Below, piece after piece: positions 15,875 through 24,573 of a stretch of DNA of 64,000 nt. The DNA is taken from assembly GCF_001921205.1 (NCBI RefSeq), contig NZ_MSIE01000029.1, positions 85,173 through 149,172 of the forward strand, in the 5' to 3' direction. Numbering within the stretch: the stretch's first letter is position 1; every line of letters starts with the position of its first letter. The translations under genes and the position numbers were made by a program. The notes under the pieces were generated by a model. That model was not told where the DNA came from and searched no databases. It was given only the letters and a program-made list of their open reading frames with translations. The stretch comes from Actinophytocola xanthii (GTDB taxonomy: Bacteria > Actinomycetota > Actinomycetes > Mycobacteriales > Pseudonocardiaceae).

Positions 15875-17064
15875 CAGCTCCCACCTCCCTGTGGGCCGTA
15901 GAGCTGGGCCAGTGGCAGCGGAAGCGGCGGCAGCTGCCCGGACTGGAGCGCGGTCAGCACCTCGGCTGCCGAGGGCAGCGGTACCAGGCCCTCCACCACC
16001 GGCGCCAGGCCGTCGCAGGCGTCGGCGAGCACCGGCGGCAGCTGCGCTGGGGTGCCCTGGCGGACCAGGTTGCAGATCATCACGATCGGCGGTTGGGCGA
16101 GCTCGTTGAGGTCGGCCCGGGCGTCGAGCGTCCCCGAGGAGCCGTTGTAGCTGTTGATGATGTTGGACAGGGCGACCGGCGCGACGTCGAGCACCTCCGA
16201 CAGGGCGGCCCGCTGGTCGACCAGCACCTGGGTGACCGAGGCCAGCTTGTCGACGTTGGACCGGAGCCGGGCCCGGTTGTCGTCGATGAACTGCTGCACC
16301 GCGCCCAGCGCGATCCCGAGCTGGCGCACCGCGGCGGCCAGGTCGTCGCGCTCGTCGGCGAGGAAGCGGCTGACCTCGGCGGCCTGCTCGTTGAACCGGC
16401 TCACCTGCTCGTCGGAGGCGGCCAGTGCCGAGGTGAACCGCTGGAGGTTGTCGACCGTCGCGAACAGGTCCTCGTCGCTGCCGGAGAGCGTCTCGGCCAG
16501 CTGCGAGAGCTGGGTGACCGTGGCGTTGAGCGAGGCCCCGTTGCCGTCGAGGTTGGCCGCGGCGGTGTCCAGCAGGTCGGACAGCGCGCCGTTGGCGTTG
16601 GCACCGTTGGGCCCGAGCGTCCTGCTCACCCGGTTGAGGCTCGCGTAGAGGTCGTCGACCTCGAGCGGGGTGGCGGTGCGGTCGGGCGGAAGCACGGTCC
16701 CCTCGGCCATCACCGGCCCGCCGGTGTAGGCGGGGGCGAACTGCACGTACCGGTCGCTGACCAGCGACGGCGCGACGATCGCCGCACCCGCCGTCGCCGG
16801 GATCCGCACCGAGCGGTCGACCAGCACCTCCACCCGCACCACGTCGCCCCGCGGCGCCACCGTGTCGACCTCGCCGACCCGCACGCCGAGCACCCGGACG
16901 TCGTTGCCCTCGTAGAGGCCGACGACGCCGGTGAACACCGCGACGTAGCGGCGCTGGTTGGCGTCGACCAGCAGCCACCACAGCGCGGCGGCGACCACCA
17001 GACCCATGACGACCGCGATCGTCGCACCGCGGGTGAGGCCGCGGCCCAGCCGGGACGCCCTCAT
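15874..17064 (-). CDS. mceD: Mce family protein, D position
   Basis: The 396-residue product has an N-terminal membrane segment (about 14-33, ATIAVVMGLVVAAALWWLLV). Its Mce domain contains GLYEGNDVRVLGVRVGEVD, and a long helical region rich in TVTQLSQLAETLSGSDEDLF-type heptads ends in a Pro/Leu-rich tail. ATG 17064 overlaps the mceC stop by four bases (ATGA) and is preferred over an in-frame ATG three codons upstream. As a fourth-position Mce protein it is expected in the hetero-hexameric shaft. Confidence 0.93.
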   Translation of the reverse strand: MRASRLGRGLTRGATIAVVMGLVVAAALWWLLVDANQRRYVAVFTGVVGLYEGNDVRVLGVRVGEVDTVAPRGDVVRVEVLVDRSVRIPATAGAAIVAPSLVSDRYVQFAPAYTGGPVMAEGTVLPPDRTATPLEVDDLYASLNRVSRTLGPNGANANGALSDLLDTAAANLDGNGASLNATVTQLSQLAETLSGSDEDLFATVDNLQRFTSALAASDEQVSRFNEQAAEVSRFLADERDDLAAAVRQLGIALGAVQQFIDDNRARLRSNVDKLASVTQVLVDQRAALSEVLDVAPVALSNIINSYNGSSGTLDARADLNELAQPPIVMICNLVRQGTPAQLPPVLADACDGLAPVVEGLVPLPSAAEVLTALQSGQLPPLPLPLAQLYGPQGGGS

Positions 17065-18044
17065 GCCAGGCACCCCGTCGGGTTGACCGAGGCGGTCGAC
17101 GGTGGGAGCAGGCCGCAGATGTAGTTGTCGAACCAGTGCCCGTTGCCCACGGCGTTGTTGAACAGCCGGATGAACGGGGCCATGTTCTGGATGCCCTCGG
17201 CGAGCGCGTCCTGGTTGCGTTGCAGCATGCCGGTCAGCTGGTCCAGGCTCGCCAGAACCGGTGCCAGCTGCTCGTTGTTGTCCTTGACCAGGCCCTGGAG
17301 CTCGGTCGCCAGGGCCTGCGTCCCGTCGAGCAGGGCGGTGATCGCGTCGCGGCGGCGGCTGACCTCGGCGAGCAGCAGGTTGCCGTCCTGGAGCAGCCGG
17401 ACCACCTCCGCGTCACGTTCGGCCAGCGTCCTGCTGATCTGCTGGGTGTTGTCGAGCAGCGCGGCCAGCTGCTCGTCGCGCGAGGAGATCGTCTTCGACA
17501 GCGCCTGCAGCCCGGTCAGCGCGCCCCGCACGTCGTCGGGGGTGTCGGCGAAGGTCTCGGCGATCACCTCGAAGCTCTGCGCCAGCTGGGCGGTGTCGAT
17601 CTGGTTGGTGGTCTCGGCGAGTCCGCGGAACGCCTCGACGACGTCGTAGGGCGCGGTCGTGCGCTCCCTCGGGATCCGGTCGGCGGGGTCGAGTACGTCA
17701 CGGCCGGCCGGCTCGAGCGCGAGGTACTTCTGCCCGAGCACGGTCTTGATCTTGATAGCGGCCGAGGTCCGGTCCCCCACCCAGGCGTCCTTGACCTTGA
17801 ACGTGACCACCACGCGGTCGCCCTCGAGCTCGATGTCGGAGACCTTGCCCACCTTCACCCCGGCGATGCGCACCTCGTCGTCCGGCTCGAGCCCGGCGGC
17901 CTCGGAGAACTCGGCGCTGTAGCTGGTGCCGCCGCCGATGATCGGCAGGTCGTCGCTGAACATCGCCACGGTGAACGCGAGGGCGAGCACGACCAGGCCG
18001 GCGATCCCGATCGGGATCGGGTTGCGGGAGCTGAACGACCTCAT
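17061..18044 (-). CDS. mceC: Mce family protein, C position
   Basis: The 327-residue product begins MRSFSSRNPIPIGIAGLVVL, an arginine followed by a membrane helix. It carries a clear Mce domain (EPDDEVRIAGVKVGKVSDIE) and a helical region ending near NGHWFDNYICGLLPPST. ATG 18044 overlaps the mceB stop (ATGA) and has GGAGAGG eight bases upstream. A GTG three codons further upstream is possible but lacks these features. The C-terminal cysteine pair is typical of actinobacterial Mce proteins. Confidence 0.93.
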   Translation of the reverse strand: MRSFSSRNPIPIGIAGLVVLALAFTVAMFSDDLPIIGGGTSYSAEFSEAAGLEPDDEVRIAGVKVGKVSDIELEGDRVVVTFKVKDAWVGDRTSAAIKIKTVLGQKYLALEPAGRDVLDPADRIPRERTTAPYDVVEAFRGLAETTNQIDTAQLAQSFEVIAETFADTPDDVRGALTGLQALSKTISSRDEQLAALLDNTQQISRTLAERDAEVVRLLQDGNLLLAEVSRRRDAITALLDGTQALATELQGLVKDNNEQLAPVLASLDQLTGMLQRNQDALAEGIQNMAPFIRLFNNAVGNGHWFDNYICGLLPPSTASVNPTGCLA

Positions 18045-19075
18045 CGCGTGCACCTCTCCGCGCTGGCCGAGGAGATCGGCACGTCGATCGGCTGGGTGAT
18101 GATGCCGGGGATGCCGACCGAGCCCTCCGCGGAGCAGAGGAAGAAGTTGAACCAGGAGCCGTAGCTCACCGTCCGGGTCAGCTTCGCGGTCTTCTCCGGC
18201 AGGAACTGGATGAAGTGCTCCACCACCTGCTCGCTGTCGTTGAGGTTGCCGACCAGCCCGCCGAGCGCGGCGATGTCCTGCTTGAGCGGCTCGCGGGCCT
18301 CGGTGAGCAGTCCCGCGGTGGTCTCGGCCAGGCCGCCGAGGGCCTCGACCGCGTCGCCGATCGGCTCCCGGTCCTGGGCCAGGCCGGACACCAGCTGCTG
18401 GACCTGGACGACCAGTGTCGACAGCTGGTCACCGCGGGCGTTGATCGTGTCCAGGGCGCTGTTGAGGTTGCCGATGACCTGCCCGATCACCTGGTCCTTC
18501 TCCGCGATCGTGGCGGTCAGGGAGGCGGTGTGGGCGAGCAGGGACTCGACGGTCCCGCCCTCCCCCTGCAGCACCTGGATGATCTCGTAGGAGAGCTGGT
18601 TGACGTCGTCCGGCGAGAGGGCCCGGAACAGCGGCTTGAACCCGTTGAACAACTCGGTCAGGTCCAGCGCCGGCCGGGTGCGCTCCAGTGGGATGGTCTC
18701 GTCGGGCTCGAGCACGTCGTTGGGGTCGCCGCCGGTGCCCTGGCCCAGCGTCAGGTAACGCTGGCCGACCAGGTTGCGGAACTTGATCTGCGCGGTGACC
18801 GACGCCGGGAGCCTGCGCCCGGACTCCACCGAGAACCGCACCTCGGCCTGGGTGCGCTCGACGATCGCGACCTCCTCGACCTGCCCGACCCGCACCCCGG
18901 CGATCCGCACGTCGTCGCCGGGCAGCAGCAGCGTCGCGTCGGTGAACCGGGCCCGGTAGCTCGTGGTCGACCCGAGGTCGACGTTGGCGATGCTGATCGC
19001 GAGCACGGCGGTGGCGCCGACCGTGACCAGGGTGAACACGATCAGCTTGACCAGCGGCGCGACGAGCCCCTTCAC
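18041..19075 (-). CDS. mceB: Mce family protein, B position
   Basis: The 344-residue product starts at GTG 19075, overlapping the mceA stop by four bases. It has a membrane helix (about 10-28, KLIVFTLVTVGATAVLAISI), an Mce domain with LLPGDDVRIAGVRVGQVEEV and a long helical region. The C-terminus contains the conserved SYGSWFNFFLCSAEG. Mce B and C members commonly carry this WFNxxxC motif. It is part of the continuous overlap-coupled operon. Confidence 0.93.
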   Translation of the reverse strand: MKGLVAPLVKLIVFTLVTVGATAVLAISIANVDLGSTTSYRARFTDATLLLPGDDVRIAGVRVGQVEEVAIVERTQAEVRFSVESGRRLPASVTAQIKFRNLVGQRYLTLGQGTGGDPNDVLEPDETIPLERTRPALDLTELFNGFKPLFRALSPDDVNQLSYEIIQVLQGEGGTVESLLAHTASLTATIAEKDQVIGQVIGNLNSALDTINARGDQLSTLVVQVQQLVSGLAQDREPIGDAVEALGGLAETTAGLLTEAREPLKQDIAALGGLVGNLNDSEQVVEHFIQFLPEKTAKLTRTVSYGSWFNFFLCSAEGSVGIPGIITQPIDVPISSASAERCTR

Positions 19076-20415
19076 CGGAACCGCACCTCCGCACCGCGGT
19101 AGAGCGGCCCGACCAGCAGGCTCGACCAGGCCGGAACGCCCTCCGGCTCGACGCCCAGCCCGGGAGCCAGGATCTGGGCGAGGAAGTCCCGCTCGGCCGG
19201 TGAGTTGGGCAGCGAGTCGGACCCTGGGGCCGGCGCGGCGGACGGGCTGGTCGTGCCGGCGCCCGGCAGCAGGCCGTCCTGGGCCGTGCGGTTCGCCGGG
19301 CCGCGCGAGGTGCCGTCGCGCAGCTCCCCGTCCGGCGGCTGGTCGGGGAACGGGGTCCCCAGCTGGTCGGGGTCGTAGCAACGCGGGCCGCGGTGCTCGT
19401 CGAACTCGGGCTCGTCCTCGCCCGGCCGGTACGGGCCCTTGTCGACGACGACCTCCAGCGTGGCGTGCAGCCCTGGCTGGTCGGTGCCCGCGCCGAACAC
19501 CGGGTCGGCCGCGTCGACCAGCCGCGCCATCTGCTCCAGGAAGCAGGGGTAGGACGGCGAGTACCTGGCCAGCAGCTCCAGCGTGCCGCGAGAGCTGTCG
19601 GCGAGCCGGATGAGGTTGTCGGAGTTGGCCCGCAGGAAGTTCTCCAGATCGCGGCTGGAGGTGGTCAGGTCGGCGAACAACGCACGCAGGGTGTCGCGCT
19701 GCTCGGCGATGGTGCGCGAGGTGACCGTGAGGTCCTCGAGCGCGGCCACGAAGTCGGGCACCGCCTCGGTGTAGGTGTCGCTGACCTGGACCAGGGCCCG
19801 CAGGTCGTGGGTCAGCTGCGGCACGTGCGGGTTGATCTCCTCGACCAGCCGGCCCAGCTCGACGAGGGTCTCACCGAGCCGCTCGCCACGGCCCTCGAGC
19901 GCGGTGGAGATCGCGGTCAGCGTCGTCGAGAGCTTCTGCGGCTGCACGGCCTGCAGCACCGGCAGCAGGTGGTCCAGGGCCTGGGAGAGCTCCACCGCGG
20001 GCGCCGAGCGGTCCTGCTCGATCCGGTCGCCCTCGGCCAGGTGCGCCGGGTCGGGCGCGGGCGGGATCTGCAGCGCCACGTACCGGTCGCCGAACAGGGT
20101 CTTGGGCACGAAGCGGGCGGTGACGTTGCGCGGGATCAGGTCGACCTTGTCCGGGTCCAGCGCCAGCTCCAGCTCCGAGCCCCGCTCGGTGGGTGTGATC
20201 GACCGGATCTCGCCGACGATCAGCCCCCGGACCTTCACGTCGCCGCGCACCTGGAGTTGGTTGCCGAGCTTGTCGGTCGCCAGGTGCACCCGCACGACCG
20301 GGGTGAACACCTTCGCGTACACGGCAACGGACAGGCCGACCAGCCCGGCGATCACGACGAGGAAGCCGAGGCCCAGCAGTCGGCGGCGGATCGTGGCCAT
20401 GACCGGGGTCCTCAT
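19072..20415 (-). CDS. mceA: Mce family protein, A position
   Basis: The 447-residue product is the first and longest Mce protein, as expected for MceA. It has a membrane helix (about 12-32, LLGLGFLVVIAGLVGLSVAV), an Mce domain (VRGDVKVRGLIVGEIRSITP) and the family segment RNVTARFVPKTLFGDRYVAL. A helical domain and a Ser/Pro-rich tail follow. Its ATG overlaps the stop of the second permease gene (ATGA at 20412-20415). MceA proteins contribute to the extracellular opening and substrate choice; the substrate here is unknown. Confidence 0.94.
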   Translation of the reverse strand: MRTPVMATIRRRLLGLGFLVVIAGLVGLSVAVYAKVFTPVVRVHLATDKLGNQLQVRGDVKVRGLIVGEIRSITPTERGSELELALDPDKVDLIPRNVTARFVPKTLFGDRYVALQIPPAPDPAHLAEGDRIEQDRSAPAVELSQALDHLLPVLQAVQPQKLSTTLTAISTALEGRGERLGETLVELGRLVEEINPHVPQLTHDLRALVQVSDTYTEAVPDFVAALEDLTVTSRTIAEQRDTLRALFADLTTSSRDLENFLRANSDNLIRLADSSRGTLELLARYSPSYPCFLEQMARLVDAADPVFGAGTDQPGLHATLEVVVDKGPYRPGEDEPEFDEHRGPRCYDPDQLGTPFPDQPPDGELRDGTSRGPANRTAQDGLLPGAGTTSPSAAPAPGSDSLPNSPAERDFLAQILAPGLGVEPEGVPAWSSLLVGPLYRGAEVRFR

Positions 20416-21251
20416 CCGCCGATCCTCACCGTGACCGTGGTCCCCCAGACGGCGAAGCCGATGAAGAAGTTCAGCAGCGCGGCGGTGACGATCGTGGTCC
20501 GGACCGAACGGCCGACCGCGACACCCACCCCGGCCGGCCCGCCGGAGGCCCGGTAGCCGTAGTAGCAGTGCACCAGGATGATCACCACGGCGAAGATCAG
20601 CACCTTGCCGAAGGACCAGAACACGTCCTCGGGCGGGAGGAACAGGTTGAAGTAGTGGTCGTAGGTGCCGGCCGACTGCCCGTAGAAGTAGACGACGATG
20701 GTCCGCGACGCGAGGTAGGAGCTGAGCAGGCCGATGATGTAGAGCGGGATCACCGCGACGAACCCGGCGATGATCCGCGTGGTCACCAGGAACGGCAGGC
20801 TCGGCACCCCCATGACCTCGAGCGCGTCGATCTCCTCGGAGATCCGCATCGCGCCGAGCTGGGCGGTGAACCCGGCGCCGACCGTCGCCGACAGCGCGAG
20901 CCCGGCGACCAGCGGTGCCACCTCGCGGGTGTTGATGTAGGCCGAGGCGAACCCGGAGAACGCGGCGGTGCCGATCTGGTCCAGCGCGGCGTAGCCCTGC
21001 AGGCCGACGACCGTGCCGGTGAACACGGTCATCCCGATCATCACGCCGATCGTGCCGCCGATCACCGCCAGCGCACCGGAGCCGAAGCTCACCTCGGCCA
21101 GGATCCGCATCGTCTCGCGCAGGTAGCGGCGCAGCGTGCGCGGGATCCAGGCGAGCGCGCGCAGGTAGAACGACAGCTGGTCGCCCAGGGTGTCCAGCCA
21201 GGTCAGCGGGGCTGAGGCCACCCGCCGTGCGGTGTCGGTGAAGGAGGGCAA
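20412..21251 (-). CDS. YrbE/MlaE-type ABC permease, B position
   Basis: This is an integral membrane subunit of the Mce lipid importer. The product has 279 residues from TTG 21251, the only start with a ribosome site (GGGGAG, six bases away) and two bases past the first permease gene. It has about five membrane helices and the MlaE coupling segment AQLGAMRISEEIDALEVMGV. ATG codons further in would cut off the first helix. It is coupled to mceA by a four-base overlap. Confidence 0.93.
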   Translation of the reverse strand: MPSFTDTARRVASAPLTWLDTLGDQLSFYLRALAWIPRTLRRYLRETMRILAEVSFGSGALAVIGGTIGVMIGMTVFTGTVVGLQGYAALDQIGTAAFSGFASAYINTREVAPLVAGLALSATVGAGFTAQLGAMRISEEIDALEVMGVPSLPFLVTTRIIAGFVAVIPLYIIGLLSSYLASRTIVVYFYGQSAGTYDHYFNLFLPPEDVFWSFGKVLIFAVVIILVHCYYGYRASGGPAGVGVAVGRSVRTTIVTAALLNFFIGFAVWGTTVTVRIGG

Positions 21252-21253
21252 GC

Positions 21254-22048
21254 TCAGCTCCCCTTCTGCGGGACGACCGAGAGGTACACGGCGGTCAGCA
21301 CGAAGTTGACGAAGAACAGCAGCAGGAACGTGATCACCACGGACTGGTTGACCGCGTCGCCGACACCCTTCGGCCCGCCCTTGGGGTTCAGGCCGCGGTA
21401 GGCCGCGACCACCCCGGCGATGAAGCCGAAGATCAGCGCCTTGATCTCGCTGATCCACAGGTCCGGCAGCTGGGCGAGGGCGGAGAAGCTGGCGAGGTAG
21501 GCACCCGGCGTGCCGCCCTGGAGCACCACGTTGAAGAAGTAGCTGCCGAGCACACCGACGACCGACACCAGGCCGTTGAGCAGCACCGCGACCACCATCG
21601 TCGCGAGCACCCTCGGCACGACCAGCCGCTGGATCGGGTTGACGCCGAGCACCTGCATGGCGTCGATCTCCTCGCGGATGGTCCGCGCGCCGAGGTCCGC
21701 GCAGATCGCCGAGCCGCCCGCGCCGGCCACCATCAGGGCGGTCACCAGCGGCGCCGCCTGCTGGATGATCGCCAGTACCGCCGCCGCGCCGGTGAACGAC
21801 TGGGCGCCGAGCTGGACGATGAGGTTGCCCAGCTGCAGGGCGACGACCGCACCGAACGGGATCGCGACGAGCGCCGTCGGCAGGATCGTCACGCTGGCGA
21901 TGAACCAGCACTGCTGGATGAACTCCCGCACCTGGAAGGGCCGCCGGAAGGTGTTCACCACGACGTCCAGGGCCAGGGCGAACAGCCGGCCGGTCTCCCG
22001 CAGCGCCCCGGCACCGGGGAAGGAAGCCTGTGCCGTCCGAGCCGTCAT
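21254..22048 (-). CDS. YrbE/MlaE-type ABC permease, A position
   Basis: The 264-residue membrane protein pairs with the B permease. It begins MTARTAQASFPGAGALRETG and has about five to six helices plus the conserved ADLGARTIREEIDAMQVLGV, the coupling helix that meets the ATPase. ATG 22048 overlaps the mceG stop (ATGA), which fixes the start; the ORF extends upstream without conservation. Together with MceG and the B permease it forms the inner-membrane engine of the transporter. Confidence 0.94.
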   Translation of the reverse strand: MTARTAQASFPGAGALRETGRLFALALDVVVNTFRRPFQVREFIQQCWFIASVTILPTALVAIPFGAVVALQLGNLIVQLGAQSFTGAAAVLAIIQQAAPLVTALMVAGAGGSAICADLGARTIREEIDAMQVLGVNPIQRLVVPRVLATMVVAVLLNGLVSVVGVLGSYFFNVVLQGGTPGAYLASFSALAQLPDLWISEIKALIFGFIAGVVAAYRGLNPKGGPKGVGDAVNQSVVITFLLLFFVNFVLTAVYLSVVPQKGS

Positions 22049-23193
22049 GCACCACCACCGGACCCGTCCGGCGGGTCGGTACGCCAGTTCGACTTCGGCA
22101 GCCGGGCGATCTCGGCGGGTGCCTCGCCGGCGACCGCCTCCGGGGGATGCCATCCGTTGTCCCTGGGGCGAGGCGAGGGACTCGGCCGGCGGGCTACGCC
22201 GTAGCGCTCGCGCTCCTCGGGGGTGAGCGACTCGATGATCCCGTCGCGTGCCTGCTGGGGCAGCGCATGGATGATCCGCATGACCCGGTCCTTACGCCGG
22301 CGTACCGCCTGGCGTTCTGGCAGGCCGGGGGTGGGCTCGAGCTGGGGCACGATGCCGCGCAGATCCTCGTCGAAGCCGTCGGCATGGCCGGCCGCGGCAT
22401 GCGCGGCCTCAGCGTCCGCGGTGGCCTGGTCCTTCTCCTCGCTCATCCCGATCGGGCCGATCCGGCGCCCGTTGAGGAACTGGGAGACGACGGGCTCCTC
22501 GGAGGTGAGCAGCACCTCCCGCGGCCCGAACATGACCAGCTCCCGGCGGAACAGCATCCCCAGGTTGTCCGGAACCGTCCTGGCCACGTTGATGTTGTGC
22601 GTCACGATCAGGATCGTCGCGTCGATCTGCGCGTTCAGATCGATCAACAACTGCGACAGGTACGCCGTACGCACCGGGTCCAACCCCGAATCCGGCTCGT
22701 CACACAGAATGATCTCCGGGTCCAGCACCAGCGCACGCGCCAGGCCCGCCCGCTTGCGCATGCCGCCCGAGATCTCGCCGGGGAGCTTGCGCTCGGCCCC
22801 GGCCAGGCCCGTCATGTCGAGCTTCTCGAGCACGATCCGGCGGATCTCCGCCTCGGACTTCTTCGTGTGCTCACGCAGCGGAAACGCCACGTTGTCGTAC
22901 AGGTTCATCGACCCGAACAACGCACCGTCCTGGAACAACACCCCGAACAGCTTCCGGATCTCGTAGAGCTTGCGCTCCGAGCAGGTGACGATGTCGACGC
23001 CGTTGATCTCGCAGCGTCCCCGGTCCGGCTTGAGCAGGCCGATCATCGACTTGAGGAACACCGACTTGCCGGTACCCGACGGACCGAGCATGACGCTGAC
23101 CTCACCGGGCGGAAGGGTCAGCGTGACGTCCCGCCAGATGGTCTGCCGTCCGAAGGACTTCGTCAGGCCTTCGATGACCACCTCGGCGCCCAT
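22045..23193 (-). CDS. mceG: Mce lipid transporter ATPase (MceG/Mkl)
   Basis: This is the nucleotide-binding subunit that powers Mce import. Walker A is MLGPSGTGKSVFLKSM (about 36-51), the signature is ISGGMRKRAGLARAL, and Walker B is PEIILCDEPDSGLDPV with the switch histidine in ILIVTHNINVA. About 110 residues follow the ABC domain, as in actinobacterial MceG. The start at ATG 23193 has AGGAGG four bases upstream. The gene leads the mce operon here, whereas in Mycobacterium mkl stands alone near rplL. It is preceded by the rplL terminator. Confidence 0.95.
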   Translation of the reverse strand: MGAEVVIEGLTKSFGRQTIWRDVTLTLPPGEVSVMLGPSGTGKSVFLKSMIGLLKPDRGRCEINGVDIVTCSERKLYEIRKLFGVLFQDGALFGSMNLYDNVAFPLREHTKKSEAEIRRIVLEKLDMTGLAGAERKLPGEISGGMRKRAGLARALVLDPEIILCDEPDSGLDPVRTAYLSQLLIDLNAQIDATILIVTHNINVARTVPDNLGMLFRRELVMFGPREVLLTSEEPVVSQFLNGRRIGPIGMSEEKDQATADAEAAHAAAGHADGFDEDLRGIVPQLEPTPGLPERQAVRRRKDRVMRIIHALPQQARDGIIESLTPEERERYGVARRPSPSPRPRDNGWHPPEAVAGEAPAEIARLPKSNWRTDPPDGSGGGA

Positions 23194-23273
23194 CGAACCT
23201 CCTGCTGGTCGGGTTACATCCAGGTGCAACGAGCGGAGAGGACGTAGGTTACTGCCGAGTTAGGTCCGGGGTG

Positions 23274-23327
23274 GAACGACGTCAGGGCCGGCACCCAGCG
23301 TGGGTACCGGCCCTGACGAGGTCGTTC
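23274..23327 (-). terminator. Terminator downstream of rplL
   Basis: An 11-base perfect stem (GTCAGGGCCGG at 23281-23291 with CCGGCCCTGAC at 23308-23318) has an inner CACCCA/TGGGT pairing. It is flanked by outer arms GAACGAC (23274-23280) and GTCGTTC (23321-23327). It lies ten bases after the rplL stop codon and insulates rplJL from mceG. Confidence 0.85.
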
Positions 23328-23336
23328 AGCGGGAGG

Positions 23337-23732
23337 TCACTTGACGCTGACCTTCGCGCCGGCGCCCTCCAGCTTGTCCTTGGCGGCCTCCGCGGCGTCC
23401 TTGGCGACCTTCTCCAGGACAGCCTTGGGAGCGGCCTCGACCAGCTCCTTGGCCTCCTTGAGGCCCAGGCCGGAGACGATCTCGCGGACGACCTTGATGA
23501 CCTGGATCTTCTTGTCGCCGGCCGACTCGAGGACGACGTCGAACTCGTCCTGCTCCTCGGCGGCGGCGGCGCCACCGTCACCACCGGCGACGGCGCCGGG
23601 GGCGGCGACGGCGACCGGGGCAGCCGCGGTGACCTCGAAGGTCTCCTCGAACTGCTTCACGAAGGCGGACAGCTCGAGCAGCGTCATCTCCTTGAACGCG
23701 TCGAGCAGCTCGTCAGTGCTCAGCTTCGCCAT
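23337..23732 (-). CDS. rplL: 50S ribosomal protein L7/L12
   Basis: L7/L12 forms the flexible ribosomal stalk that recruits translation GTPases. The 131-residue product begins [20 protein letters not shown], has an Ala/Gly/acidic hinge (about 38-60) and the C-terminal globular domain [20 protein letters not shown] / [20 protein letters not shown]. It follows rplJ by 28 bases in the rplJL operon. Start, length and motifs are all standard. Confidence 0.98.
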   Translation of the reverse strand: MAKLSTDELLDAFKEMTLLELSAFVKQFEETFEVTAAAPVAVAAPGAVAGGDGGAAAAEEQDEFDVVLESAGDKKIQVIKVVREIVSGLGLKEAKELVEAAPKAVLEKVAKDAAEAAKDKLEGAGAKVSVK

Positions 23733-23760
23733 GATGGCGTTCCTTTCTCAGGTGGGGTTT

Positions 23761-24318
23761 TCAGCTCTCGGCGGGGGCCGCTTGCTCGGTGGGCGCGTCC
23801 TCGGCGGACGCCCTCTTCTCCTGGAGCGCGGCGGCCAGACGGGCGACCTGCGAGGCCGGCGCGTTGAACAGGCCGGCGGCCTTGGCCAGGTTGCCCTTCA
23901 TGGCGCCCGCCAGCTTGGCGAGCAGCACCTCGCGGGACTCGAGGTCGGCGATCCTGTCGACCTCGTCGACCGTGAGCGGGCGGCCATCCATGTAGCCGCC
24001 CTTGATGACCAGGCCCTTGTGCTCCTTGGCGAAGTCGCGGAGCGCCTTCGCGGCGTCCACCGGCTCACCCTCGACGAACGCGATCGCGGTGGGCCCGACG
24101 AACAGGCCGTCCAGGCCCTGCACGTCGGCGTCCTGCGCGGCGCGCTTGACCAGGGTGTTCTTCGCGACCCGGTACGTCGTGCCCGTGCCGAGAGCGCGAC
24201 GCAGCGTGGTCAGCTGGGACACGGTGAGACCGCTGTACTCGGTGACAACGGCAGCCGAGCTGTTGCGGAACTTGTCCGCGATCTCGGCGACGGACTCAAC
24301 CTTGCCTGCCTTCGCCAT
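23761..24318 (-). CDS. rplJ: 50S ribosomal protein L10
   Basis: L10 anchors L7/L12 dimers to the ribosome and, in many bacteria, represses its own operon by binding the leader. ATG 24318 has GAGAGGAGG four bases upstream and gives 185 residues starting [17 protein letters not shown], with conserved [18 protein letters not shown] and [13 protein letters not shown]. An upstream in-frame start at 24360 is rejected. The final 25 residues are Ala/Glu-rich, as in actinobacteria. Confidence 0.98.
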   Translation of the reverse strand: MAKAGKVESVAEIADKFRNSSAAVVTEYSGLTVSQLTTLRRALGTGTTYRVAKNTLVKRAAQDADVQGLDGLFVGPTAIAFVEGEPVDAAKALRDFAKEHKGLVIKGGYMDGRPLTVDEVDRIADLESREVLLAKLAGAMKGNLAKAAGLFNAPASQVARLAAALQEKRASAEDAPTEQAAPAES

Positions 24319-24370
24319 GTCGCCTCCTCTCGTGGCTTGGACCGCCGGCGAGGACCCCATGAGACGACGA

Positions 24371-24417
24371 ACGCCCCGGCGCAGGGCACGGGGCGTGAAC
24401 GAGCGCGTGAGCGCTCG
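24371..24417 (-). promoter_or_regulatory. Candidate L10 autoregulatory leader hairpins
   Basis: Upstream of rplJ the minus-strand leader contains two adjacent hairpins. One is a seven-base stem CGAGCGC/GCGCTCG around a four-base loop (24400-24417). The other is a seven-base stem ACGCCCC/GGGGCGT (24371-24377 with 24390-24396). Stacked helices in this position are typical of the L10 leader to which L10-(L12) complexes bind. The kink-turn core was not verified, so the assignment rests on position and pairing. Confidence 0.5.
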
Positions 24418-24573
24418 AGACCTCGTTCTCCTGCGCGGGCCGCCCGGCGGTGCCGGAGCCTTCGTCCGCTCCCGGTTGCCCGGACGCGGAGACCAGCGGT
24501 CTTCGGTAGAACCGTGGACCAGAATACGTGGTGGTCCGCGGGCGGTTCACATCGCCCCCGTACCCGGTACGGC

